53,009 bases of DNA from Legionella sp. km772. GTDB lineage: Bacteria > Pseudomonadota > Gammaproteobacteria > Legionellales > Legionellaceae. The position numbers were made by a program, and so were the translations under genes. The notes below the pieces were generated by a model, which saw nothing but the letters and a program-made list of their open reading frames with translations, ran no database searches and was not told the DNA's origin. Of this stretch, positions 28,001 through 36,580 are shown piece after piece. The DNA is taken from contig NZ_RZGQ01000004.1 in assembly GCF_003989735.1 (NCBI RefSeq), positions 1-53,009 of the forward strand, in the 5' to 3' direction. Position 1 is the first letter of the stretch, and each line of letters opens with the position of its first letter.

Positions 28001-31000
28001 AGGCAAGGTTTGCTCGATAGCGCTTAAATGAACTTTTTTAGAGGCACCATAATTTGTATTCAAACGACGAACAAGGGTGGCGGGTAAAAGGGTATTGATT
28101 TGTTGTTTAAAAAAAGCCAAAGCAGCTTTAGTTTCAGCGGGAGCTTTAGCGATTAGCGCACAAGGTTTAGCGGTATTGGTGAGATAATTAAAAAGTTCCT
28201 TAGCTGCGGTAGGGCTGTATTTTTTTTCTGCGAATTTAACAAAGCCATACAATGGGCTCGAAACTTCTGATAATAATTTTTGTGCTATTTCATGCTGGAA
28301 CGGTGTCCAGTTATAATCTTCACTAAGCGAAGGTGCCGTTTTAATAAAGTGGGGATCAATGAATTGAAATAAGGCTATGGTATTTAGAGCGATATTGGGG
28401 TGAATGGGCTTTTGATCACCAAGAGCATAATTAAGTTTCTTTTTTACCCATAAACTTTGATGTACCTCATCAATAATGGCATCGCCATGCTGGTGGATAA
28501 GATTAACCAGCTTATCGCACCAATAAATTTGTTTTGTCCATTCCTCGTCATGGGGTTCTTCCTCAAGTAAGAGCTCTATATATTTTAATTCGAGTGACTG
28601 CATGGACTCGCCAGTAGTAATCATATAACTACGACTTGTCATTAGCTCTATAAATTTAGTGTATAATTCTTCTAAGCGTCTGGATGAACAATTACTCTCT
28701 CTATTAAATTCAAAACGATAAGGTGTTTTACCGAATAGACGTTGAGAGGTGCGATTGAGATCGACATAATTGGTGGCTAATAAAGCTTGCGGAACCTCGA
28801 CAATGACTAAGTTGGTTCCTTGAACCTTTTGCTCGGCGACGATAGGAAGAATGACTTTTGATTTCCCACCGCCGGGAATTATTTTTTCTACAGTTTCTTT
28901 AAATTGTCCAGTTTTGGTCCGCTGCAATAAGGTTTTTAGGGCGGATACTTGACGAGCTCTTAGAATAATCCCTTCTTCATGTTGCAAGAGTACTAGCGCG
29001 GGTGATTCAAGACCGGGAACTGTTTCTTGGCTTAGTAAGTCCAAACCAGGAACTAAGTCTTGCGCATCGCCACTATGGATGGTTTTTTTTATGGCATCTT
29101 GAATTTTGCACAGTGATTGGTACTGGAGCCCCTTAACTAAGCTATCATGGATTAACGCATGTAGTTTTTGTGCCTTTTCTAGGCTTAAACCGGTCTTTGA
29201 ACAGGTAAAATTTAGGTTGCCCTTAATATATAAACTATACAAATCAGCTTTGTTTAGCTGGAGACGTTTTTTTGCGGCTAACTCCATCTGCCATAAAGCT
29301 ATTTTTTTAGGATCTTGCGGGCCTTCATTTGCTAGCTTTAAAACTTTTTTTTCTAAGTCTAAATAGGTTGAATGGACTTTAGGGGCAATAGAGTTTACTA
29401 CCTCTTGAATTTGCGACCAAGCACCGGGGTCTTGCATTAATGTTTTGGCGAGCTTAATTTGTTGCTGTTCTAACAGAAGTTGGTTTTTACCGGCTTTAAT
29501 TTCACCTAAGGCTAGCTCCTCTTCATCTGAATCAATTTTTTCAATCAACTGTGCGTGTATTGACTCATGTTTTTGTATTAATTCTTTATATTGCCCTACA
29601 AAAAATGCAAGTCTTGTGGTTTTTTCACTAGTTTGAAGAAGGGGCACATAGCTCGATATAAAAGCTTGCGGGGGCAGAATAGGATGTTTGGGAATGCGTT
29701 CTAAAATTTCTGGGGGAGTAGCTAAAATAGACTTATAGACATCACATACTTCGTAAACTGATAAAGGTGGAGGACTAAGTTTCTTAGCTTCCAAGGTTAA
29801 TTGATGAAAGTTAGAAGGAGCTCTTGCACTGATTCGGACACTGTGAGTTGCAACGCGATATAAAATGTTGGCGAACAGTGCTTTGTTTGTTGATTGTTTT
29901 GCTATCGGAATATGGCGTTCTGCTATTAGAGTTCGGGTGCAAAAATTTAGGAGCGCATTTTTTTTATCGTTATTGCCACTGCTCATTATCTGCAGATAGA
30001 CAGGAAAATAAGTAATTAGTTTGCCCTCACTAATCGATGATGAGAGTGCGGTTATCGCCTCATTTACCAATTCTTCTCGGGCAGGGTTACCAGGAAGATT
30101 ATTGATCCAATCATTGAGCTTATTAATTTCAGTTTTGCTTAAATGAGCTTGCTTAATGTGGCAGTCCTCTGGCAAGCTAAGATCAATTTCATTGAGCTCT
30201 AAGGTGCTGGAGACCGCCATTACCGGATGCAAAGTAGCCAGCTGTGTCTCGATGTGTTTCAATCTTTCGGCGTCTGATTCTGAAAGTAGGCTACTGCTCT
30301 TAAGGCCTAATAAACTATGATGCTCTTGCTGCAAAGTCTCAAAATTAAGTAACATCCATTCATAACCTAAAGCACCTAGAGGCGCTTTTTTTGAGGGTTG
30401 CGCTTGTTGATAATGGTTTAATAAATGTTTTCGTTCGTTCGCTGATAAATTGTACGATTCAGCAAGATGACGTCGCATTGCTTGGAAACGCGTAAAACTA
30501 TTATAAATCAATGATGGGAGGGAGTTTAAAAAGTTAATTTGCTCGTCATATTGTTTTTTTTCCCAAAAAAAATTAGCAGTATGGGGTTCGCTGTATGGCT
30601 CTGGAATTTTAAATTGATGCTCCTGTGACAATGAATCACATAATAAACTCAGTGCTTTTAATTTACAGGCAATATAAGGCGGTGTTTTACGCAGTGACTT
30701 TTTGGTTTCTTTCTCTTTACCAATCAATACCTGTGGTAGCTCATTACAAATCCAAGAAAGGTATTTTAGCTCATCAGAGGAACCCGTTAACCCTCCTAAA
30801 CGTGTTCGGCAATCTTCCAAAACTGTCCACGCTTTTTCCGTTTGATGAGTTGCAAGGTAGATATAAGCTAAATAAAGAGCGTCTGCGGAACTGTCAGCAA
30901 CAGGTTCATTATCCTTTAATTGGAAACTGACATAGTCTTGGCTGTTGTGATAATTCCATAGCGGTTTCTTTTGTAGATGGGTTAGATTTTTATCTATATA

Positions 31001-34000
31001 ATTTTGGGCGATTGTATTATCAGTATCATGAATTACAGGATAGAGAGCACTTGGCTCAGCTCCAGTAGATGAGGCGTAAAATTGAGCTATCGGGATGACT
31101 AGTCTTTGATGGCTTTCTTTCTGTAACACCAGGCCTGCGACACAGGGGTGGATTGGCGAGGGGCAGTTAAGAACGACCTCCTTCGTCTCATTAAGCATTA
31201 AGGTATTATGGTTGCGATGAAAGCGAAGCTTAAACCGTGGTAAATCAACATAAGCCTTATCACTACTTTGATGATGTAATAAAAACTGCGGGCTTTCGAA
31301 ACGGGTTAATAACTCGGCCCAGGGATTGCGAAGCGGTTTTAATAAAAATGGGGTAGAGTTACCCTGGCCGTCTAAAAGGCGAATGATATCGCCGTTAATT
31401 TTATAAACAGCCTTGTTATTTTGTACTAATAAACCCTCGTGGGCTAGATTTAGTTTACGCCAATAATCGCAACTTCCATCCAAAAGGATACGCGGTAGAC
31501 CATTAATGATAGATTGAATAGATTTATTAGCATAGGCTGATAAATGGTGAGGGCTTAAGGCTTGGAGCTCATAAAGGAGTTCTGTATCATCACAAGTCCA
31601 ATATTGTTGCACAGTTAAGTTATTATTTTGATGGTAGATTTTTGCTTTCTTCTTATCTTGGATTAGGAAAAAATAACTTTCATCAGCAGCGCTCAAACAT
31701 TGCTGCGGAGTGGTTAGCTTCAGGTGCTGAAGTAAAGGATGATTTTTAAGCTGTAATGGAAGACCGCTATGGCTTAAATTATTTTCAAATAATTTACCTA
31801 ACATTAAGTTAAAGGTGTAGAGGGTTTTACCGCTAAGATTAACTAAATTATAAATGGGGAAATCACCACTTAGGGTAAATTCGCTCACTAAACTATTATT
31901 AGCTGCCAGTAGTTTTTGGGCGGTAGCCATCAGATAATGACTATTCTTCTGATTTTGCTTATATAAAATGCTTTGGAAATTGGCAATTGCACAATCAAAA
32001 GCATTCTTATCCGCATCTGTCTCTTCTAAAAGATTCGATTGGGTGTGGCTTTGAACATAAAGATAGGCATTTAAAGCACCTTCAAAATCCTCTTTAGTAG
32101 GAGGCTGCATCAAGTGCATTTTTGCTGTTGTCGTAAGAAAAAGATAATAATTCAAACCATAAATGAGATCGGGATTAGATTGTGAGCTTAGTTGTTTCTG
32201 AATTTCTTGTTGGAGTGTTTGCAAACGGCTAATCCCTTCAGACTCTCCTGTTAAAGCGAGGTACTGACTAACAAGAAAATTTAATTTTATAAAAAATAAA
32301 GATTCTGCAAGGTGGGATTCATGGTGGGTAAAATAACGCCGGCCCGTATGCAGAAAAGTATCAAATTGATTAAAAAACCCCGCTTTTTTTACAGCAGCTA
32401 TCAAAAGACCCGGTTGAAATAAATTGGCTTCTAAATAAATGCGATTAGAGCGATCTGCCAGTTTAGCTATATTGCGTTTAAAATAATCCAAAGTAAGTGG
32501 AATCTGTATCATGGGAACCGCGCGCAAATGAAAATAATCCCGAGCAATAATATCCTCCGAGGTCATGGCGCGTGATAAGAATTGGCTTTCAACGGGTTCA
32601 GGATAGAGTTGAATGTGGTTTGCCGTGCGCGCTTCAATAGCTTTTGTATAACTAGATTGTGTGGGAACATCGCTTAATAACGCTTTCTTGATAGCGGAGG
32701 AAGTTAATTCTATATGTGGTTTGCTAAGCTGTTGGTTGAGCTTTTCATAAGGAATGAATGTTGGGAATAAGGGGGTGGATACTCGGAAGGCATTAAACAT
32801 TATTTCTGGGGTGATGTAAGGTTCTTCTTTGTAGGGCGTGGTGAAAAAAGGATTAACATAGGTTCTTAGCTTTCCTTCATAAGTAATATGGGCCTTAATT
32901 TTTGCAAGCAGCGGATTAAAACGCGCATCGAGAATTTTGGTTCCAGCAAGGTGTAAAGACAACATATATAATGATTCTAACTGATGATGTCTTAAGCAGT
33001 TGAATAGTTCGGCAATATTACTCCCAAAATCCTTAGTAAATTGTTGCTTTAATTCTTCATTAAGTAGAGGCTCAGTTTTAAGTAGTTCATTAAAATAGGC
33101 ATAAAACTCATTATCAAAGCTTAATTTTTGCTTAGCGTATTTTTTTTGTAATTTTAAAAAACGTTCATCTAATTGGGGGTTATGGGTAGCCCAAAATGGA
33201 TTTCGTTTTTGATTGCCAATAATGGATTGCAAGGTTTGATTAGTGAAGCTTTGAAATGAGGGAAGTTTTTTTTGCTTAGCAAGTGCATTTTGAATATCGG
33301 TTTGTAAAGAAAGGGCGCTAAGCACTAACACATTTAATTTGCTGATTTGTGTCTCTTTAAGCCAATTTTTTTGTACGGAGTGAAGTAATTTTTGTACTTG
33401 CTCAATTTGGTGGTAAAAGCGTTCAAGATCTTCAATAGAACTCACATCTGTATAAAACTCATCCTCGATATGAATGGGCAAGGCAAGGAGTAAACGCTCT
33501 AAATGAAGATACTGCAAAGCAAGGTTATCAATACGAGCGATCTGGGTAGTGTATTCTATTAATTGGGTTAAGAATTTTTCCTTGCTAAAATGTATCGGAA
33601 GGGACAAAGGCGGAGTATATCGATAAGCCCGATCGTTTATAATAAATGAAGCGAGCTTTTGTTCGTACAATGAATAGTAAACATAGCGTTCTTTAGTGCT
33701 TGTTTTAAGTTTACTTGGCAAGGGAAGGGCGTTAATTCTTTTTTTTAACTCTTCTAATTCCGTGAAAAAGCTCCTCGTTTGTTCATCACTAAATAGTTCA
33801 GAACTACTTAAGATCTTTAAATTATTTTCAATGGCTAAATAGATTTGTTCGGCAACGGCTGAATTAAAAGGCTCTGTCCCAGAGCAGCAACGCTCACAAT
33901 AATCTTTTAAGGCATAGAGTTTAAATTTAAAAATAAAAGCTTGATATTCTACAAGGGAAGTGGAGTTAATTTTTAGCATTTGGTGAAGTACACGCTGTGA

Positions 34001-34702
34001 GCAGGTACCGGAAAATTGCCCTGCTGTATAAGCAAAAGGTGCGACTATGGAATTAGTTTCCTCCCCCCCCGCATAAATAATTGAAGGAAAAACTTCCTGG
34101 TAAAGTTTTTTGGCGGTCATGGAGGTTTGAATGTCATCAGTTTTTAAGCGTGCCTTTAATAAACGGCCAATAAATAATTTAATTTCCTCTGGTCGTTCTT
34201 TGCTGCTCGTTAAAGGAATAGTCCAGCGTTTTGTTGGATTATATAACTCCCTATCTGGAGTGGATTTTTTCGCATGGTAGCCAATACCGTCGCCAGAATT
34301 ATAGACAATAAAATAATAACCCTCTGCATGACGAATGAACTCGTAAACCATCGAGTGTCCGCCTTCTTCGTCAAGCCAGCCTCCTGGCAGTAACAGTCTT
34401 TTTCCAGGACTAAGATGCTCCATATCTTTATGGATAGTAGTGGCTAGGCGATCAATATGTTCGTTTAGCTTATCGGGTGTAACTGATGCTTGCACAGAGT
34501 TTTCAATATTTACTAAATAAGTCATGTCTTCTAGAAGTTGCAGGTATTTAGGAGTTACAACAGCTTCAGCGTGACCGAGGCTTGCTAAATAATTTTTTAA
34601 ATAATTTGCGGTCTTACTGAGTAGATGCGCTTCCAATTTATAGGTTCCTGATAAGAAAGCATCATTTTGAATATGGCCAAAGAGAGAGGCATTGATTGAC
34701 AT
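22007..34702 (-). CDS. Giant DUF3638/DUF3645-like protein with N-terminal Cys/His signature and C-terminal helical repeats
   Basis: A single uninterrupted 4231-codon gene. Residues 90-250 hold GGHSMVYEF (His116), FIVYNSGDGIGYH (Asn135) and SGTCSQRVLHQML (Cys234), a pattern suggesting a papain-like cysteine hydrolase. The core (about 1850-2700) has a Walker-A-like IIPGGGKSKVILPIVAEQ (near 1940), a DEVHQSLW box (near 2075) followed by LNYALGDQKPIHPNI, and SMRMRGLRQKQSIEL (near 2565), the motif set I know from DUF3638/DUF3645 proteins, which resembles helicase motifs I, II and VI. Residues about 2950-4020 are Leu-rich helical repeats with recurring HP.L and N.LL units, like variant leucine-rich or ARM repeats. 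A hydrophobic stretch (LLDILNLVVVILSFGLN) lies near 4180. No signal peptide is seen. In Legionella such proteins may be Dot/Icm cargo; that is inference. A G8 run lies at codons 211-213. Confidence 0.85.
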   Translation of the reverse strand: MSINASLFGHIQNDAFLSGTYKLEAHLLSKTANYLKNYLASLGHAEAVVTPKYLQLLEDMTYLVNIENSVQASVTPDKLNEHIDRLATTIHKDMEHLSPGKRLLLPGGWLDEEGGHSMVYEFIRHAEGYYFIVYNSGDGIGYHAKKSTPDRELYNPTKRWTIPLTSSKERPEEIKLFIGRLLKARLKTDDIQTSMTAKKLYQEVFPSIIYAGGEETNSIVAPFAYTAGQFSGTCSQRVLHQMLKINSTSLVEYQAFIFKFKLYALKDYCERCCSGTEPFNSAVAEQIYLAIENNLKILSSSELFSDEQTRSFFTELEELKKRINALPLPSKLKTSTKERYVYYSLYEQKLASFIINDRAYRYTPPLSLPIHFSKEKFLTQLIEYTTQIARIDNLALQYLHLERLLLALPIHIEDEFYTDVSSIEDLERFYHQIEQVQKLLHSVQKNWLKETQISKLNVLVLSALSLQTDIQNALAKQKKLPSFQSFTNQTLQSIIGNQKRNPFWATHNPQLDERFLKLQKKYAKQKLSFDNEFYAYFNELLKTEPLLNEELKQQFTKDFGSNIAELFNCLRHHQLESLYMLSLHLAGTKILDARFNPLLAKIKAHITYEGKLRTYVNPFFTTPYKEEPYITPEIMFNAFRVSTPLFPTFIPYEKLNQQLSKPHIELTSSAIKKALLSDVPTQSSYTKAIEARTANHIQLYPEPVESQFLSRAMTSEDIIARDYFHLRAVPMIQIPLTLDYFKRNIAKLADRSNRIYLEANLFQPGLLIAAVKKAGFFNQFDTFLHTGRRYFTHHESHLAESLFFIKLNFLVSQYLALTGESEGISRLQTLQQEIQKQLSSQSNPDLIYGLNYYLFLTTTAKMHLMQPPTKEDFEGALNAYLYVQSHTQSNLLEETDADKNAFDCAIANFQSILYKQNQKNSHYLMATAQKLLAANNSLVSEFTLSGDFPIYNLVNLSGKTLYTFNLMLGKLFENNLSHSGLPLQLKNHPLLQHLKLTTPQQCLSAADESYFFLIQDKKKAKIYHQNNNLTVQQYWTCDDTELLYELQALSPHHLSAYANKSIQSIINGLPRILLDGSCDYWRKLNLAHEGLLVQNNKAVYKINGDIIRLLDGQGNSTPFLLKPLRNPWAELLTRFESPQFLLHHQSSDKAYVDLPRFKLRFHRNHNTLMLNETKEVVLNCPSPIHPCVAGLVLQKESHQRLVIPIAQFYASSTGAEPSALYPVIHDTDNTIAQNYIDKNLTHLQKKPLWNYHNSQDYVSFQLKDNEPVADSSADALYLAYIYLATHQTEKAWTVLEDCRTRLGGLTGSSDELKYLSWICNELPQVLIGKEKETKKSLRKTPPYIACKLKALSLLCDSLSQEHQFKIPEPYSEPHTANFFWEKKQYDEQINFLNSLPSLIYNSFTRFQAMRRHLAESYNLSANERKHLLNHYQQAQPSKKAPLGALGYEWMLLNFETLQQEHHSLLGLKSSSLLSESDAERLKHIETQLATLHPVMAVSSTLELNEIDLSLPEDCHIKQAHLSKTEINKLNDWINNLPGNPAREELVNEAITALSSSISEGKLITYFPVYLQIMSSGNNDKKNALLNFCTRTLIAERHIPIAKQSTNKALFANILYRVATHSVRISARAPSNFHQLTLEAKKLSPPPLSVYEVCDVYKSILATPPEILERIPKHPILPPQAFISSYVPLLQTSEKTTRLAFFVGQYKELIQKHESIHAQLIEKIDSDEEELALGEIKAGKNQLLLEQQQIKLAKTLMQDPGAWSQIQEVVNSIAPKVHSTYLDLEKKVLKLANEGPQDPKKIALWQMELAAKKRLQLNKADLYSLYIKGNLNFTCSKTGLSLEKAQKLHALIHDSLVKGLQYQSLCKIQDAIKKTIHSGDAQDLVPGLDLLSQETVPGLESPALVLLQHEEGIILRARQVSALKTLLQRTKTGQFKETVEKIIPGGGKSKVILPIVAEQKVQGTNLVIVEVPQALLATNYVDLNRTSQRLFGKTPYRFEFNRESNCSSRRLEELYTKFIELMTSRSYMITTGESMQSLELKYIELLLEEEPHDEEWTKQIYWCDKLVNLIHQHGDAIIDEVHQSLWVKKKLNYALGDQKPIHPNIALNTIALFQFIDPHFIKTAPSLSEDYNWTPFQHEIAQKLLSEVSSPLYGFVKFAEKKYSPTAAKELFNYLTNTAKPCALIAKAPAETKAALAFFKQQINTLLPATLVRRLNTNYGASKKVHLSAIEQTLPIPYEANNVPNERSRFGNNLEAMNYAAQMLFIQGVSKQLLKEYLAQLQAIALQELFKNNQLVRIEDTPTAQGFALLWPDLGLTLNQIKLNDEAQITALHERLKNNKALILDLLQQQTLKLIPRDGSIIHSDSFNHVDLYHTVQAVSGTPSNHTTYHQRLTYDKTSSLGTDDYIIELLTQKKTAIKAQDDESLPLFINNILTHAQSLQHCRAIIDIRAAFQGIPNLTVAQELAFYIRNHQSQFSRPLKQVLYFNEQQVLCAIDVNKPNSVIFLKTTDSNEINRILGSTPTERFTYYDQARTLGTDLAQDEQAHGLVLVDEKTSLQAFLQGSMRMRGLRQKQSIELIVPSQLREITLPVLIKKFSKADSHILLLDNFFAVKGQMANLIRRHCLNRIQNIPSGLAKTKAAMAQAFKSFFVHSPSNDLFELYGALSKKQATKEILEQYKQQLLNSCIRILTTEGLLSEAEIKKCSLQLDELINKALIHCLPEYDSSINDLSIEVETQKEVHKATQVQVATINELFDPSLEESKPVNWKGYSLSTLYSKPDDLNQTSLLVNSLCDPAKPPLDLFSQQLRVSKSYAQTYTKQKTYLDAFMKPASLIWYHKEGSLLHAMILTPQDFEQLKEQIEKTSDSWVATTEDTLLCGTQPREMNSTNYQMLRDQARFFNGEFNSFLDPELQSDWFNELALQKLDFFEQYLLPYRPGCEKKFQEFKALLSQANMEGFIYLAEHPYDDLSLLDWSILFPEASISQAEEYKKVAAAFADIHANWQTAPPSLTNLQQRFRLPLKSLPYINTHLAQLAKLSSLLESLGKSALHLGTLLLSPNEQLLLEHYLNKPLAEFYKQYSNRIYAYIDMMEHLYTHPAIQNKEGLIKAFQRIARFTSSIEILCKLIESKNLNKELLSTILNLPQKDPLLTDKLLQLPTDLFTEEMYDSLIGRCTEAHHLQLILKRDPLTPRAIDSLLKKNLNEPQILELLSKVKDSFLLEKIYYQFRTSSAIRKSIITHPKLSATTLLEIIKAKPLLIDDELLNLLANPQAPIDEKILSTIVSNPLSTEPLLVATTKHLAANVSIIEQLLNHSLCTPHFIEKIIEAKAPNIALEIHQAIVKKAYKRAIIPSSNKEEWENCFLQSLEAIYTQSKTKLNSPNENPILFSIYSIINPFELIPYPKLAIKILKILKRDISHKLLFEYIIPYASLDELKLLVDYQFTGPLLRGNLERLYEKCSTVELINLFIKRPDLNTQLSLNLLNTPSLSEEQVQTLIKSCTSDRVLKAAFIHPQASAAVKKSVYINPNFSSSTLSFIMGKTSPNEEEMLDLLPYCHFEIDTTTLHKISQLYPTSEVIQLKLITHPKIKEFSLCSLLDSSFASPEFFLKILEHASLPISPNLLTTMAQKAFLELSLSTKKEAWEDCLLELFQHSIEIDAVESMIELIQKNWLSSKLGLKVIKIFNSRHLKQVNFPLSDMTNVAGNEELKNLLLLLHEKPLDRQDLLLLSKKCNTEELISLFLRRTDLNESLYRSILAQKEINSKHLLLILAQPNLTPLVFEAICGHPKLNKEVRKGLYNHPLKSSNSLLAILNSCPTMDEEEILFILNSLDEFINIEILQCLARDFSNNTQIWLALLSHINTDDSLTTDLLTKPLCSLPLLKSLIVQNSILLGVNKLKQITLFLIEQHRHSPLQPEIEELLFFILSLAKQHNFSKEIIPPLKTLNPISPSFGLKILPLCDHSVLDALPLFKMIDTAKSELELDELIKLPHLSKEALKKLSQKNLSAKQINQLLGRDDLSAEIADILLAKPNFNGAIQHRTWVTSRQLHYILSQSQEFVSFNSALHHPKLSSQERERWFKNVLFKQMEMEQKAAQTQNPKAKLIAAIERLKIKAFTHAMNSKTNPDYAASAKVAFELQRTLSAHTEQIIMKRTPIIKSMLLSIDEASVILAKHRGYKQILLDILNLVVVILSFGLNTSINRDWRFFKAKTDSAALLDDIKNCMKQFNPIAPTALELN

Positions 34703-34740
34703 GAATAGGGCCTATTTCGAACATTCCTTGTTAAAAGCAA

Positions 34741-34769
34741 CATTAAGTAGATTTAGCAAGTGATGTCAA
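34741..34769 (-). promoter_or_regulatory. Promoter of the giant gene
   Basis: On the minus strand TTGACA (34764-34769), a perfect -35, is followed after 17 bases by TTAATG (34741-34746). The predicted start of transcription is about 30 bases before the ATG at 34702. Confidence 0.5.
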
Positions 34770-34883
34770 GAAAAATGATGGGGGGTGATTTGTAAATATT
34801 ACCCATGGTGCTCCTTATTGCCTCATGTTGATTTTTAATTTGTTATTTATTGAATTTATTAAAGAAATAATTTTATTTAGCAT

Positions 34884-34911
34884 TTGAAAACCAATTAATT
34901 TCATTTATTAT
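34884..34911 (+). promoter_or_regulatory. Promoter of the FadL-type porin gene
   Basis: TTGAAA (34884-34889) and TATTAT (34906-34911) are 16 bases apart, about 55 bases before the likely start codon. Confidence 0.45.
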
Positions 34912-34967
34912 CGAAGAGTTAATGACTAATGAAAGTACTTTTAATAAGGAGTGTGGGAGTGAATAAC

Positions 34968-36440
34968 ATGCACAAACCCCTAAGAACTATAGTTAGTACT
35001 GCAGTTTTAGGTATTTTAGCTGCTAGTGCTGCTCATGCAGGAAGTTTTGCTTTATATACAGAGAGTAGTCCTGCTGCGATCGGTAATTATGCTGCCGGTA
35101 TTGCTGCTGAGGCTGCAGATGCCTCTATTGGTTGGTATAACCCTGCAGGGTTACCTTTACTGCGTGAACAACAAGTTACTTTTGGTGGAGTTGGCGTATT
35201 TCCTAGCACGAAACTAAGCGGTACTAGTACTTTCACCACGGTTACTGAAACCGGATTACCAGCACTATTTCCACCCTCAATTACCTCTATATATCCTCAA
35301 GCTTATTCAGGTATACAAGGTGCTGAAAATGGTTTTGTACCTTCTGTACACTATGCCTTACCACTAGGTGAAAGTGCGACATTCGGTTTCAGCGTGGTCT
35401 CTCCATTTGGTTTATCTACCGATTGGGGCCTTGCTTCTCCAGTGCGTTATCAAGCCACTAAAAGTGAACTCATTACAGCCAATTTCTCGCCTGAACTTGG
35501 TGCGAAAATAACCAATAACTTTTCTTTAGGTGCCGGTTTAGACCTCCAATATGCACGAGTTAAATTTAATAGAGTATTAGGCATTCCTACCTTTTTAAGT
35601 AGCGTGGGTGCCAATCCTTTTGCTGATGACAGCCTAAGCTATAACAAAGGTAAATCGTTTGGCGTTGGCTTCCATGTGGGTGCGATGGGGATGTTCAACG
35701 ATAACCACACGCGTATTGGTTTAAATTATCAATCCAAAATGCGCCATAAATTTAATGGATATAGCCAATTATCTGGTCCTTTAGCTACTCCTGCTACTAA
35801 TTTATTCTTAGAGCCTGTATCGCCACCATCGATTATATTAAATAATAATCTAAGCTCTAATTCTATAGAGTTTCCTGATGTATTGACTTTAAGTGCTTAT
35901 CACGATCTGAATGAAAAAATCGCGCTTTTAGGGTCAGTCGTTTACACTGGTTGGAGTTGTTTCGACAGCATTCAATTGAATAATGTCGCCGCTCCTAATG
36001 TTAATGTTTCTATACCAACACAAACAGCTACGGTGTCGCAAGTTTCTGTAAGCTCGACTTCCTTGCAAAACTACAGAGATACTTGGCGAGCAGCTATTGG
36101 TGCTAATTACAAATTCAATGATATATGGATGCTTCGTGTTGGTGGCGGTTATGATCAAACTCCAACTAATAACGTTTATAGAGATATCCGCTTACCTGAT
36201 GCTGATCGCTGGGCTCTTTCCGTTGGGGCACATTATCAGGCAAGGGCAAATGTTGGCATAGATGTTGGATATACCCATTTATTCGCAGTTAATGATCCAG
36301 TTGTTAATCGTACTGATCCTCTAGCCGCTGGTTCCACTTATAATGTAGATGCCATTGGTTCTGTAAGCGCTGATTTAGTGGGCGCACAAGTAGTATGGAA
36401 GATGGATCAACCTGCTGTTATGCCCATGCCTACGAAATAA
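34968..36440 (+). CDS. FadL/OmpP1-type outer-membrane transport protein
   Basis: This is a 490-residue outer-membrane beta-barrel of the FadL family, which takes up long-chain fatty acids and other hydrophobic compounds. Signal peptide: MHKPLRTIVSTAVLGILAAS ending AHA. The mature N-terminus (GSFALYTESSPAAIGNYAAG) and the ADASIGWYNPAGL segment are the family hatch signature. Alternating aromatic strands follow to the end, with the last strand near GAQVVWKM. Longer starts exist: ATG 34929 without a ribosome site, and GTG 34959 seven bases after AAGGAG. ATG 34968 has GGGAG 8 bases upstream and begins the signal peptide cleanly; GTG 34959 is nearly as good. It is monocistronic, with its own promoter and terminator. 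No fad genes are nearby, so the substrate is open. Confidence 0.9.
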   Translation: MHKPLRTIVSTAVLGILAASAAHAGSFALYTESSPAAIGNYAAGIAAEAADASIGWYNPAGLPLLREQQVTFGGVGVFPSTKLSGTSTFTTVTETGLPALFPPSITSIYPQAYSGIQGAENGFVPSVHYALPLGESATFGFSVVSPFGLSTDWGLASPVRYQATKSELITANFSPELGAKITNNFSLGAGLDLQYARVKFNRVLGIPTFLSSVGANPFADDSLSYNKGKSFGVGFHVGAMGMFNDNHTRIGLNYQSKMRHKFNGYSQLSGPLATPATNLFLEPVSPPSIILNNNLSSNSIEFPDVLTLSAYHDLNEKIALLGSVVYTGWSCFDSIQLNNVAAPNVNVSIPTQTATVSQVSVSSTSLQNYRDTWRAAIGANYKFNDIWMLRVGGGYDQTPTNNVYRDIRLPDADRWALSVGAHYQARANVGIDVGYTHLFAVNDPVVNRTDPLAAGSTYNVDAIGSVSADLVGAQVVWKMDQPAVMPMPTK

Positions 36441-36458
36441 GCTTTGCGTTATAATTTA

Positions 36459-36485
36459 AAAAAGCCACTTTAAGTGGCTTTTTTT
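36459..36485 (+). terminator. Rho-independent terminator of the porin gene
   Basis: AAAAGCCACT and AGTGGCTTTT pair around TTA, with a T7 tail, 20 bases past the stop. Confidence 0.9.
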
Positions 36486-36527
36486 ATCGTTTTTAAAGTT
36501 AAGTTCAAAAACCTGCAATTATTATTG

Positions 36528-36574
36528 ACTACCTCATAAAAAAAGCCGCTAAGCGGCTTTTTTTATGAGGTAGT
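36528..36574. terminator. Perfect 47-base palindromic bidirectional terminator
   Basis: Twenty-three bases on each side of A36551 are exactly complementary: an ACTACCTCAT outer arm, an A7/T7 zone and a GCCGCT/AGCGGC core. It works in both directions and insulates the porin gene from the convergent small secreted gene. The palindrome extends well beyond what termination requires. Confidence 0.88.
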
Positions 36575-36580
36575 GTTCAT

